Positions 16,732 to 24,469 of a stretch of 30,816 nt of DNA are shown one piece after another; position 1 is the first letter of the stretch; each line of letters starts with the position of its first letter. Where the stretch lies: positions 1 through 30,816 of the forward strand of contig JAEZHX010000021.1 in assembly GCA_023436765.1 (NCBI GenBank), read 5' to 3'. The stretch is from Bacillota bacterium. GTDB taxonomy: Bacteria; Bacillota; Clostridia; Lachnospirales; Lachnospiraceae. Below the pieces are notes generated by a model. The model did no database searches and was not told the origin of the DNA. It was given only the letters and a program-made list of their open reading frames with translations. Both the position numbers and the translations under genes were made by a program.

Positions 16732-17430
16732 TTAAGCATACTTTTCCTCATCAAAGCTGTCATATGGCTCATCTCTGTGAAACAGCTGATGCTTTCTGGC
16801 TATTTGAGTACAGAACAAAAGCAGTATGATAATTAATGTTAAGGTGATTGCTAACGCCTGTATATGTAATCCATCCTGATCCATTGAGTTTTGCTTTTGA
16901 TATAATATAACGCCGTCCTTTCTGGAGATGGTCTCAATATTACCACTTAAGTCAAAGGACAGCTTCAAGCCGCAGCTTTGGTAAATCAGCTGAGACAGAT
17001 GGGTGGCTATTCCTCTTGCATCCAAGGTCATCTCCTTCAGATCTCTGTTGCCTTCCATCTGAATGATACGATTTAATTCATCAATTTCCAATTTTGCCTG
17101 TTCTGCATTCTCTTCTGTCAGATTGACTCCGTTACTGGCCAGATATGCTCCAAGCTGATGATACAGGCTGTCAAGTACGTAAGGCGTATCGTCCGATGCA
17201 ACGATGAATTGAGAAAAATTGCTTCCAAACCTAGTCAGAACCGCCTGCTCATTTGCATTCAATTCAGGATTCAACAGCAGCTGCATATAGTTTGCTGCCG
17301 GAATGCTATTATCATAATCGGTATTTACACTAGCTTTTGCAAAAACTACAATAAAGGTGATTGCAATAAACACACCTAAAGTCGTAATGGGAAGAACCCA
17401 ATTCTTCCGATGCTTTCGTAATCCAGCCAC
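16732..17430 (-). CDS. Two-TM membrane protein next to BY-kinase, Wzz-like topology, unrecognised
   Basis: A 232-residue protein with one TM helix near the N-terminus (about 11-31), a mostly helical external region of about 155 residues, a second TM helix (about 188-211) and a short acidic cytosolic tail ending in PYDSFDEEKYA. That is the topology of polysaccharide co-polymerases, and the gene lies where cpsC usually lies, directly after the BY-kinase gene. It lacks the proline-rich motif before TM2 and the DxxxxTPEDVEK-type tail seen in the true CpsC at 1933-2709. It starts with GTG preceded by GGGAGG. I cannot name a family; a regulator or chain-length partner of the kinase is a reasonable guess. 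Confidence 0.7.
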   Translation of the reverse strand: MAGLRKHRKNWVLPITTLGVFIAITFIVVFAKASVNTDYDNSIPAANYMQLLLNPELNANEQAVLTRFGSNFSQFIVASDDTPYVLDSLYHQLGAYLASNGVNLTEENAEQAKLEIDELNRIIQMEGNRDLKEMTLDARGIATHLSQLIYQSCGLKLSFDLSGNIETISRKDGVILYQKQNSMDQDGLHIQALAITLTLIIILLLFCTQIARKHQLFHRDEPYDSFDEEKYA

Positions 17431-17491
17431 GAATATCCCTCCCTTAATGCTAATGTGATTATTTTGATAAGCCCATTAGCCCGAAGCTACA

Positions 17492-18184
17492 TTAATAGTA
17501 GCTTCCATAATATTTTGCATTATATTTTCGGTAATACTTCCCATAGTAACCCTTAGTGTTCAACTCAGTTTTATTCAATACGACACCGAGAAACTTACAT
17601 CTTCCCCTCTCCAGCTGCTTCTTGGCTCGCTGAGCAAACTTGTAGCTGATTGCATTGGATTCTATGACCATAATAATACCATCACAGAACTCCGACACGA
17701 CTGCACAATCAATCACACTACCGATCGGTGGTGTATCGATAATAACATAATCATATTCCTCCCTCAGCTTCTTCATCATTTGTTGAAATAACTCATTTCC
17801 AAGAAGCTCTGCCGGATTCGGCGGCTCCGGACCCGTAAAAATAAAGTCAAGCTTCTCGATATTTGTTTCATACAGAACCTCCTCAAGACTCTTCTGCCCC
17901 GACAGATAATGGGTCAGTCCCAGAACAGCCTGGTCCGGCTGATAACGTCCAAATAGAACAGATTTCCGAAGATCAGCATCAATAAAAACAATCTTCTTTC
18001 CCGCTTCTGCAAAGGCCATCGCCAGATTGAAGGAAACGCTTGATTTCCCTTCATTCGGCATGCAACTGGTAATACAGATCTCTTTCATATCACTGCCACA
18101 GAACTGTATATTCGTTCTTAGGGCTTTATATGCCTCATTACTCCTAAAATCCAGCTTTCGTATTTTCTCAAAGTTCACTTGCAT
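17492..18184 (-). CDS. CpsD/CapB-type bacterial tyrosine kinase (BY-kinase)
   Basis: A 230-residue cytosolic P-loop kinase that autophosphorylates on tyrosine and controls polymer synthesis with CpsC and the CpsB phosphatase. It has the three BY-kinase motifs: Walker A MPNEGKSS (42-49), Walker A' FIDADLR (67-73) and Walker B VIIDTPP (147-153). The C-terminus is a tyrosine cluster with nine Tyr in the last 18 residues, the site of autophosphorylation. The N-terminal EAYKALRTNI matches the ring-forming segment of CapB-type kinases. AAGGAG lies upstream of the ATG. It is separated from the phosphatase gene by 74 bases. Confidence 0.95.
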   Translation of the reverse strand: MQVNFEKIRKLDFRSNEAYKALRTNIQFCGSDMKEICITSCMPNEGKSSVSFNLAMAFAEAGKKIVFIDADLRKSVLFGRYQPDQAVLGLTHYLSGQKSLEEVLYETNIEKLDFIFTGPEPPNPAELLGNELFQQMMKKLREEYDYVIIDTPPIGSVIDCAVVSEFCDGIIMVIESNAISYKFAQRAKKQLERGRCKFLGVVLNKTELNTKGYYGKYYRKYNAKYYGSYY

Positions 18185-18258
18185 GGCTGTAGCTCTCCTT
18201 ACTTCAATTGAACATCGTATGATTGCCCTGTGCTGACCATCGGTATTGTTGACTGCAT

Positions 18259-18990
18259 TTATAAATGCTTATTCTCCAGCAATCGTTTCGGGTTTTCACA
18301 GACAAGGGTATGAACAAACTCATACCCATAGCTTTTTATCATATGCGACAAAGCTTTCTTGACATAGGGCCCCCTGCTTGCTGTATCATGGGTATCCGTC
18401 CCCAAAAAATGTACCCAGTTTCTGTCAAACATTCTGCGGCAGAAGTGTTCAATCGGTTTGAACCGGCTATTACCAAAGGAAGAATAGTTCATTTGTATAT
18501 AGGCTCCTGTCTGAATCAGCTCCCCCACCTGCTCCGGATGCTTCCAGAGGCAATGATAGCGTTCCACATGTGCAATGACAGGGAGATAGCCCGACCCCTG
18601 CAGCTCCCTGATACTCTTATTGATCTCCGTGTATCTTACCTCAGGAAAATATTCTACCAAGACATATCTTGTCCCTGCGAGAGTTAAGGCTATACCTCGG
18701 CTTAATGCCTCTAAAACACCGCTTCCATAGAATAATTCATTCCCAATAAAAACCTGAAAGCCCTCGGGAGCAATTTCGGCCACCCGGTTTTTCAACTGAT
18801 CAAGGACTAAGTTGTCCGTTGTTCTATACCCAGCCGTAAAATGAGGAGTAGCAATCATTCCGCGTATTCCTTCCTGATAAGCGATGTTAAGCATTCGTCT
18901 GGTTTGTTCCATATCCCTTGCTCCATCATCCACTCCCGGAAGTATATGACTATGTATATCAAAGATACCATTCAAGTTAATTTCTCCCAT
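18259..18990 (-). CDS. CpsB/YwqE-type tyrosine-protein phosphatase (PHP family)
   Basis: A 243-residue PHP-domain metallophosphatase that removes phosphate from BY-kinase tyrosines. The metal-binding motifs of the family are visible: FDIHSHILPGVDDGA (10-24), MIATPHF (45-51), PVIAHVERY and GTDTHD near the end. It is the first gene of the polymer operon, about 35 bases downstream of the -10 box of a strong promoter. The RBS is a modest GGAAAAAGG. This role is known for CpsB of Streptococcus pneumoniae and YwqE of Bacillus subtilis. Confidence 0.95.
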   Translation of the reverse strand: MGEINLNGIFDIHSHILPGVDDGARDMEQTRRMLNIAYQEGIRGMIATPHFTAGYRTTDNLVLDQLKNRVAEIAPEGFQVFIGNELFYGSGVLEALSRGIALTLAGTRYVLVEYFPEVRYTEINKSIRELQGSGYLPVIAHVERYHCLWKHPEQVGELIQTGAYIQMNYSSFGNSRFKPIEHFCRRMFDRNWVHFLGTDTHDTASRGPYVKKALSHMIKSYGYEFVHTLVCENPKRLLENKHL

Positions 18991-19024
18991 ATTTTACCTT
19001 TTTCCAAAATATCCCAGTAAATGC

Positions 19025-19053
19025 ATTATATAATATGTCTTTGGTCTTTTCAA
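19025..19053 (-). promoter_or_regulatory. Promoter of the polymer operon
   Basis: On the minus strand TTGAAA (19048-19053), 17 bases, and a perfect TATAAT (19025-19030). It is the only clear promoter upstream of the phosphatase gene and is insulated from the acetyltransferase gene by a terminator at 19196-19232. Confidence 0.75.
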
Positions 19054-19195
19054 CCGGTATTTACCATTTTTTATTGTGATTATCTTCTACTAATATGCAT
19101 AATATTACATTATGTTGCCGGCTTTTTCAGCGTACTACATCATCATTGTTAAACCTACAAATATTTCAGGCATTCGAAACTGAGTTACAACCTGC

Positions 19196-19232
19196 AAAAA
19201 AAATAAGAATAGGAATATACCTATTCTTATTT
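19196..19232 (-). terminator. Intrinsic terminator of the acetyltransferase gene
   Basis: AAATAAGAATAGG (19201-19213) and CCTATTCTTATTT (19220-19232) form a perfect 13-bp stem with a six-base loop. On the minus strand it is followed by eight T (19203-19196). Confidence 0.9.
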
Positions 19233-19270
19233 CAATATATGATGTTTCGTTGTAGAGATATTATCCTAAT

Positions 19271-19822
19271 TCAGACCATGTTAAGCTGTTGCATGGATTT
19301 GGGCTTCTCCGGCTCAGCATCAAAGGTTCTCAGCCTTTTCTCCATCACCAGGAGATCCCACCACTTGCCAAATTTGTATCCGGTTTTCTCATAGATGCCC
19401 ACCTGTTTGAATCCGAACTTCTTATGAAGCTCCATACTGCTTTCATGATGATAGGTAATCAAAGCATAAACCGTATAATATCCCTGCTTCTTCACCAGCT
19501 CAAACAGCTTATCATATAAGATGGTTGCTATTCCCTGCCTATGTGCCTTCTGATCAATATACACAGAACATTCGCAATCCCAGGCAAAGGCTGCCCTCTC
19601 CTTAAATTTCGCACAATAGGCATAACCCAGAATCTCTCCGTCCCTCTCATAAACCAACCAAGGGAACAGCTCCAGCACCGTCTCCATCCGCTTTTGAAAT
19701 ATCTCAAGCGGAACCGGGTCATATTCAAAGGTAATCGCAGTCTCCATAATATAAGGCTCATAGATTCTATAAATCGCTGGTGCATCCTCCAAGGTGGCCA
19801 TTCTGATCATCGCATTCTCCAT
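19271..19822 (-). CDS. GNAT-family N-acetyltransferase (Pat/phosphinothricin type)
   Basis: A 183-residue acetyl-CoA-dependent acyltransferase. IRMATLEDAPAIYRIYEPYI, TFEYDPVPLE and the cofactor-binding segment HRQGIATILYDKLFEL (Q/R-x2-G-I-A), followed by SMELHKKFGFKQVG and the Trp pair KFGKWWDL, are typical of the Pat/Bar/YwnH subgroup that acetylates small amines such as phosphinothricin or methionine sulfoximine. I start at ATG 19822, which has GGGGGA six bases upstream; an in-frame start at 19849 has no RBS. It has its own promoter and terminator, so it is not part of the polymer operon. The natural substrate is not known. Confidence 0.88.
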   Translation of the reverse strand: MENAMIRMATLEDAPAIYRIYEPYIMETAITFEYDPVPLEIFQKRMETVLELFPWLVYERDGEILGYAYCAKFKERAAFAWDCECSVYIDQKAHRQGIATILYDKLFELVKKQGYYTVYALITYHHESSMELHKKFGFKQVGIYEKTGYKFGKWWDLLVMEKRLRTFDAEPEKPKSMQQLNMV

Positions 19823-19868
19823 CACAATCCCCCATAAAGTAGAAATCATAACTACATAGTAAATACTT

Positions 19869-19902
19869 AGGCTATTATATCACCATAGCCTGACCCTGTC
19901 AT
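19869..19902 (-). promoter_or_regulatory. Acetyltransferase promoter with overlapping inverted repeat
   Basis: On the minus strand ATGACA (19897-19902), 17 bases, TATAAT (19874-19879). AGGCTAT (19869-19875) and ATAGCCT (19885-19891) form a 7-bp inverted repeat covering the -10 box, which would suit a repressor site. Confidence 0.6.
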
Positions 19903-20037
19903 TCTCTATCTTCGGTTATACAATGACTTCTTTATAACAAGAGAAGTAAACAGTTTTGATAAAATAAAAGAAGTACTGATAATTAACTATTCCATAAAAC
20001 AGATTACGTTAATTCTTAATTTTTTCGATGTGTGAAG
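19903..20037. other. Intergenic, no feature seen
   Basis: This is the remaining part of the 435-base gap between the acetyltransferase gene and oppF. It is AT-rich, with no convincing ORF, promoter pair or RNA motif apart from the palindrome that starts at 20038. Confidence 0.5.
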
Positions 20038-20221
20038 AGGATTTTGCATAAATAAAAAGGGGGTAGCGTCATCGTTGTCAACGGAGAAGTTTCCTACGTA
20101 GGTATGCGCCTGAAGGCAGCCGCCTGCTTTATATAGGCGGGGCCGGCGCAACAGTAGTAGGAAATCTTTCTCCGAGGATAATGATGATGCTACCCCCGAT
20201 AAACTGTTTATGCAAAATCCT
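20038..20221 (-). terminator. 184-bp tiered palindrome; probable opp operon terminator
   Basis: Nested stems: outer AGGATTTTGCATAAA (20038-20052) with its complement at 20207-20221; a long stem 20059-20097 with 20157-20197; TGCGCC/GGCGCA (20105-20110/20145-20150); and CCGCCT/AGGCGG (20120-20125/20135-20140). On the minus strand the main stem is followed by TTTTTATTTAT, so it can act as an intrinsic terminator for oppF. It is far larger than a terminator needs to be; a MITE-like insertion or a structured RNA is possible. Confidence 0.6.
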
Positions 20222-20257
20222 TAAACAAACCAACAATCAATACCTAATCAAACCAAC

Positions 20258-21241
20258 TTACTTCTCCACGTGATGGCATGCCACCAGATGTCCCTGCTTC
20301 ATCTCAAGCTCAGGTTTTACCTCCCTGCACAGATCTGTTGCACGGGGGCATCGTCCGGCAAACGGACAGCCAATCGGTGTATTGATCGGGCTCGGTACAT
20401 CACCGGTCAAAATCTGGCGTTTCTTCTGAGCCTCCTGATCCGGATCCGGAATAGGAACTGCGGAAAGCAGCGCCTGGGAATACGGGTGAAGCGTCTTGGT
20501 ATATAATTCATCACTGGTTGCCAGCTCTACAATATTGCCAAGATACATAACGGCAATACGGTCACTGATATATTTTACGATATTTAAGTCATGGGCAATG
20601 AACAGGTAGGTAAGGTTCAGCTTCTTCTGAAGGTCATGAAGAAGGTTGATGATCTGGGACTGAATGGATACATCCAGTGCTGAGATCGGCTCATCACACA
20701 CGATGAACTCCGGTTCAATTGCCAGAGCTCTGGCGATTCCGATACGCTGGCGCTGTCCTCCCGAGAACTCGTGAGGGAAGCGGTTCGCATGCTCTTTATT
20801 GAGACCTACCAGCTCCAGCAGCTCATATACTCTCTGCTGACGCTTCTGCTTATCATACATGTTATGGATGATCATACCCTCTTCGATAATGGAGCCTACC
20901 GTCATACGGGGGTCCAAAGAGGAATACGGATCCTGGAAGATGATCTGAGCCATCTTTGCATAGGAGAACAGCGTTTTCCGGTTGATCTCCATATCCTTCT
21001 TCCCGTGATAGAGGATTCTGCCGGTGGTCGGAGGATAGATTCCCATGAGAACCTTACCGAAGGTGGATTTACCACAACCGGACTCACCAACCAAGCCTAA
21101 GGTTTCACCCTTCATAATATCGATATTTACACTATTGACAGCCTTCAGGATACCGTCGGCCACCCTGAAATGCTTGGATACATTTTGTATCTCAACCAGC
21201 TTCTGCTGGTTGTTTCCTTGGGAATTCTTCATCTGATCCAT
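20258..21241 (-). CDS. oppF: Oligopeptide ABC transporter ATP-binding protein OppF
   Basis: A 327-residue ABC ATPase that powers peptide import with OppD. Walker A GESGCGKS, the Q-loop FQDPYSSLDPRMTV, signature FSGGQRQR, Walker B FIVCDEPISALD and the H-loop FIAHDL are present. The C-terminal oligopeptide/dipeptide extension has CPFAGRCPRATDLC. The start is the ATG at 21241 that overlaps the oppD stop by one base (TGATG), with GGAGGTG upstream; an earlier in-frame start inside oppD (21295) has no RBS. It is the last gene of oppBCDF. OppF rather than OppD is inferred from gene order and the YSSLDPR segment. Confidence 0.94.
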   Translation of the reverse strand: MDQMKNSQGNNQQKLVEIQNVSKHFRVADGILKAVNSVNIDIMKGETLGLVGESGCGKSTFGKVLMGIYPPTTGRILYHGKKDMEINRKTLFSYAKMAQIIFQDPYSSLDPRMTVGSIIEEGMIIHNMYDKQKRQQRVYELLELVGLNKEHANRFPHEFSGGQRQRIGIARALAIEPEFIVCDEPISALDVSIQSQIINLLHDLQKKLNLTYLFIAHDLNIVKYISDRIAVMYLGNIVELATSDELYTKTLHPYSQALLSAVPIPDPDQEAQKKRQILTGDVPSPINTPIGCPFAGRCPRATDLCREVKPELEMKQGHLVACHHVEK

Positions 21242-22245
21242 CAATTTACACCTCCACCCTGAGCGTCCGGGCAATCCGGATGTAGTAACCAGCATGCGGA
21301 CAAATGATTCTTTTCAGGCGCAAAATGAGGCGGCATCTCTGCCAGGCATAGCTTCATGGTATGAGGACATCTGCTGGCAAACGGACAGCCTACCGGAGGA
21401 TTTAAAAGGTCCGGAGGAGTTCCGGCGATGGATACCAACCTTACACTGCGGTCCATATCCGTCTTGGGAAGGCTTTTTAATAATGCCCTCGTATAGGGAT
21501 GGGACGGGCGATAGAAGATATCCTCCGCTGTACCGGTCTCTACGATTTTACCTGCATACATAACCGCGACACGGTCAGCCATGCTCGCTACAACACCGAG
21601 ATCATGGGTAATCAGGATAATCGCTGTATTTGTCTGTTCCTTAATTTCCTTCAAAAGATCCATAATCTGTGCCTGAATTGTAACATCCAGTGCGGTGGTC
21701 GGCTCATCTGCAATTAAGAGCTTCGGAGCACAGGATAGAGCCATGGCAATCATAACTCTCTGTCTCATACCACCGGAGAACTCATGAGGATACTGCTTCG
21801 CACGCTGCTTTGTATTCGGTATCTTAACAATTTCCAAAAGTCGAATTGCTTCGGCATTAGCCTGTTCCTGAGACAGATTTTGATGATGGCGGATCGCCTC
21901 TGTCAGCTGCTTTCCTACCTGCATCGTAGGATTTAAACAGGTCATGGGATCCTGGAAGATCATACTGACATCCTTACCGCGGATCTTCATCATATCCTTC
22001 TCAGTAGCTTTTACAATATCTTTCTCTGCTAATGTTATCTCTCCGCTTACAATTCTTGCCGGAGGCATCGGATTTAACTTCATAATCGTCTGGGCTGTTA
22101 CACTCTTACCGCAGCCACTCTCACCTACTATGGCAAGTACTTCTCCCTCCTGCAAGTCAAAGGAGATACCCCGGACGGCTTTTACCTCTCCGGCATAAGT
22201 ATCGAAGGATACATGCAGATCTTTAACTTCTAATACTTTATTCAT
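21241..22245 (-). CDS. oppD: Oligopeptide ABC transporter ATP-binding protein OppD
   Basis: A 334-residue ABC ATPase, partner of OppF. Walker A GESGCGKSVTAQ (about 40-51), FQDPMTCLNPTMQVG, signature FSGGMRQR, Walker B LLIADEPTTALD, H-loop LITHDLGVVA and the C-terminal CPFASRCPHTMKLC segment are all seen. AAGGAGG precedes the ATG, and the oppC stop TAA overlaps this RBS (TAAGGAGG), showing close coupling. Located on the cytosolic face of the OppBC channel. Confidence 0.95.
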   Translation of the reverse strand: MNKVLEVKDLHVSFDTYAGEVKAVRGISFDLQEGEVLAIVGESGCGKSVTAQTIMKLNPMPPARIVSGEITLAEKDIVKATEKDMMKIRGKDVSMIFQDPMTCLNPTMQVGKQLTEAIRHHQNLSQEQANAEAIRLLEIVKIPNTKQRAKQYPHEFSGGMRQRVMIAMALSCAPKLLIADEPTTALDVTIQAQIMDLLKEIKEQTNTAIILITHDLGVVASMADRVAVMYAGKIVETGTAEDIFYRPSHPYTRALLKSLPKTDMDRSVRLVSIAGTPPDLLNPPVGCPFASRCPHTMKLCLAEMPPHFAPEKNHLSACWLLHPDCPDAQGGGVN

Positions 22246-22249
22246 TCCA

Positions 22250-23191
22250 TTACCTCCTTAACCTGGGATCTAAGGCATCACGCAGACCATCACCCAGAAG
22301 GTTAAACGATAACATGGTTAAGCTGATGCAGATAGCCGGAATTAACATCTGTGACGGATAGGTCTGGAACACGATACTTCCTTCACTCGCCATTATACCC
22401 CAGCTGGACTTCGGCACCGGAACACCAAGTCCGATATAGCTTAAAAATGCTTCGGTGAAAATAACGCTGGGAATCGCCAGTGTCATATTAACAATAACAA
22501 CACTCAAAGTGTTGGGTATCAGATGCTTGAAAATGATTCTCTTAGGCTTAGCACCCATAACTCTTGCTGCTGTAATATAATCCTGCTGTTTTAAGCTCAT
22601 GACCTGTCCGCGGACTAATCTGGCCATTCCTGTCCAGCCGACAGCAGCATAGGCTGTAACCATAGTCATGACACCCGGCTCCAGTACCATCATTAACAGT
22701 ATAACAATAATCAGGTAAGGAATACCGTTAATTACCTCGATTGCTCTCATCATGACATTGTCCACGGCTCCGCCGGTGTAACCGGAGATACCACCGTATA
22801 TGATGCCTATGATGCAGTTAATCAACACTGCTGTGATAGCAATAAATAAGGAAACTCGTCCACCGTCCCAGATTCTGGTGAAGATATCGCGACCTAAGGA
22901 ATCTGTTCCGAATATATGCATATGCCCATCCTCAGCATCCCTGGTAAACATCGGAGCATCGGTGTGATCGTAATGCTGTTCACTGATAGTATAAGGGGAT
23001 ACAAACGGAACTACTATGGAAAGTACTGCAATAAATAATATAATTCCCATACACACCATCGCCACCCTATTTTTTCTGAGACGGTGCATGGCATCCTTCC
23101 AATAACTTGTACTTGGCCTGGATATGCTTTCACTAAGGGCAGCATTGCCTCCTACCCAATCAAACATGCTCTTTTCAATTTTCTTGTCCAT
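22250..23191 (-). CDS. oppC: Oligopeptide ABC transporter permease OppC
   Basis: A 313-residue inner-membrane permease with about six helices. A hydrophilic N-terminus precedes TM1 (KNRVAMVCMGIILFIAVLS), a long external segment containing FGTDSLGRDIFTR follows, and the coupling EAA-type loop reads DYITAARVMGAKPKRIIFKH. The C-terminus DGLRDALDPRLRR is characteristic of OppC/DppC. AAAGGAG lies before the ATG and overlaps the oppB stop. Forms the channel with OppB. Confidence 0.95.
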   Translation of the reverse strand: MDKKIEKSMFDWVGGNAALSESISRPSTSYWKDAMHRLRKNRVAMVCMGIILFIAVLSIVVPFVSPYTISEQHYDHTDAPMFTRDAEDGHMHIFGTDSLGRDIFTRIWDGGRVSLFIAITAVLINCIIGIIYGGISGYTGGAVDNVMMRAIEVINGIPYLIIVILLMMVLEPGVMTMVTAYAAVGWTGMARLVRGQVMSLKQQDYITAARVMGAKPKRIIFKHLIPNTLSVVIVNMTLAIPSVIFTEAFLSYIGLGVPVPKSSWGIMASEGSIVFQTYPSQMLIPAICISLTMLSFNLLGDGLRDALDPRLRR

Positions 23192-23195
23192 CGTA

Positions 23196-24143
23196 TCACT
23201 CCTTTACTTCCGTTAGTTTTACACGAGGGTCAATGAAACCATAAGCAAGATCGACAATCAGGTTTGCAATAATCAGGAAGGCTCCATAGAATAAGGTAAT
23301 ACCTGAAATCATTGTATAATCCTGTACCTTAATGCTATTAACGAAAAATTTCCCCATACCGGGAATAGAGAAAATATTCTCAACTACGAAAGCACCAGTC
23401 AGTACAGATGCCGCTATCGGTCCCAGTACGGTAATGACCGGCATGATAGCATTACGAACTGCGTGCTTCCAGATGATTTTTTTCTGTGATAAACCTTTTG
23501 ACTTCGCTGTCTTGATATAATCCTGACCGAGAACATCCAGCATGCTGGTTCTCATTAATCTGGAGATGGTTGCCATAGAACCGAAGCTCAGAGCAAAGGC
23601 GGGTAAAATTTTACTTGCAAACGTACTCCATCCTGTAATCGGGAATATCCTGAGTCCGGTAAGCTGGAACAGCTTGAGCCCGAGGAAATATTGGAGGATA
23701 GAACCTACTATGAAGCTTGGAACGGATACACCGATGATAGCGATCAGCATCGTCAAGGTATCCCACGCTGTGCCTCTTTTCACTGCTGCTACTATACCTA
23801 GGAATACACCCATGATAGTTGCAAAAATCAGTGATCTGATACCTAAATCAAATGAATATGGAAATGCTTGTGATATTATCTCTGTAACAGGACGATTATT
23901 GTAATGCATGGATATTCCTAAGTCTCCTTTTAAGATATTACCCATGTACATTCCGAACTGTGTTATAACTGGCTTATCAAGACCATATTTCTCATTTAAT
24001 GCTTTCATGGTTGTCTCAGGGATTGCTTTTTCTCCGATAAAAGGATCACCGGGTAGCAGACGCATCATGAAGAACGTAATAGCGCATAATGTAAAAAGTG
24101 TTAATAACGCATAGAATAATCGTTTAAGAATATATTTTAACAC
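23196..24143 (-). CDS. oppB: Oligopeptide ABC transporter permease OppB
   Basis: A 315-residue permease. LKYILKRLFYALLTLF at the N-terminus, RLLPGDPF, GDLGISMHYNNRPV and the EAA loop DYIKTAKSKGLSQKKIIWKHAVRNA mark it as OppB/DppB. The start decides between TTG 24149, which is only two bases from AGGAGG, and GTG 24143, which is eight bases from it; I choose the GTG. First gene of oppBCDF, with its own promoter (24322-24350) and a hairpin in its leader. Confidence 0.94.
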   Translation of the reverse strand: MLKYILKRLFYALLTLFTLCAITFFMMRLLPGDPFIGEKAIPETTMKALNEKYGLDKPVITQFGMYMGNILKGDLGISMHYNNRPVTEIISQAFPYSFDLGIRSLIFATIMGVFLGIVAAVKRGTAWDTLTMLIAIIGVSVPSFIVGSILQYFLGLKLFQLTGLRIFPITGWSTFASKILPAFALSFGSMATISRLMRTSMLDVLGQDYIKTAKSKGLSQKKIIWKHAVRNAIMPVITVLGPIAASVLTGAFVVENIFSIPGMGKFFVNSIKVQDYTMISGITLFYGAFLIIANLIVDLAYGFIDPRVKLTEVKE

Positions 24144-24217
24144 ATGCAATCCTCCTTTCTTATCATTTACTTTTATGTTCTTACATTCATTTTTCGCAGG
24201 GACATCATCTTACCCTT

Positions 24218-24283
24218 ATAGAATTGTTATCCTATATTGCTTTTATATAATATAGGAAAAGTAATATAGGATGGCAATTCTAT
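24218..24283. repeat. 23-bp inverted repeat in the oppB leader
   Basis: Bases 24218-24240 pair with 24261-24283 around a 20-base AT-rich loop. Three of 23 pairs are G-T on the plus strand and A-C on the minus strand. It has no T-tract on either side. It lies inside the oppB 5' untranslated region if the promoter at 24322-24350 is used. Confidence 0.65.
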
Positions 24284-24321
24284 CCAGATGCAAATTACTG
24301 TCCATCCATAAATACCGTAAT

Positions 24322-24350
24322 ATTATACTATATAATAACACGTTTGTCGT
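24322..24350 (-). promoter_or_regulatory. Promoter for oppBCDF
   Basis: On the minus strand ACGACA (24345-24350), 17 bases, perfect TATAAT (24322-24327). The -35 box matches four of six consensus bases. Confidence 0.5.
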
Positions 24351-24408
24351 GCTTTTTTTCGATGTTTTTTGTGAGGGAATTAATGGGGAATAGTTTTTAC
24401 ATAATTAT

Positions 24409-24439
24409 GGTGCGGGTTGCATTTATTACAGCCCGCACC
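24409..24439 (-). terminator. GC-rich hairpin after oppA
   Basis: GGTGCGGGTTG (24409-24419) pairs with CAGCCCGCACC (24429-24439), nine-base loop, 30 bases after the oppA stop. The minus-strand sequence that follows is AT-rich but has no run of T, so it may act as a partial terminator or as a 3' stabiliser of oppA mRNA. Confidence 0.45.
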
Positions 24440-24469
24440 AAATTTGATGAATCTGTTAAATGCAAAATA

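Larger units (their letters stand above)
24144..24469 (-). other. oppA-oppB intergenic region
   Basis: This 326-base gap holds, in minus-strand order, a hairpin after oppA (24409-24439), a promoter (24322-24350), a long hairpin in the oppB leader (24218-24283) and the oppB RBS. No ORF is supported. Confidence 0.6.

Noticed and set aside
20038..20221. Insertion sequence or transposon remnant
   Set aside because: No transposase-like frame and no target-site duplication at the outer arms; left as a palindrome of unknown origin.
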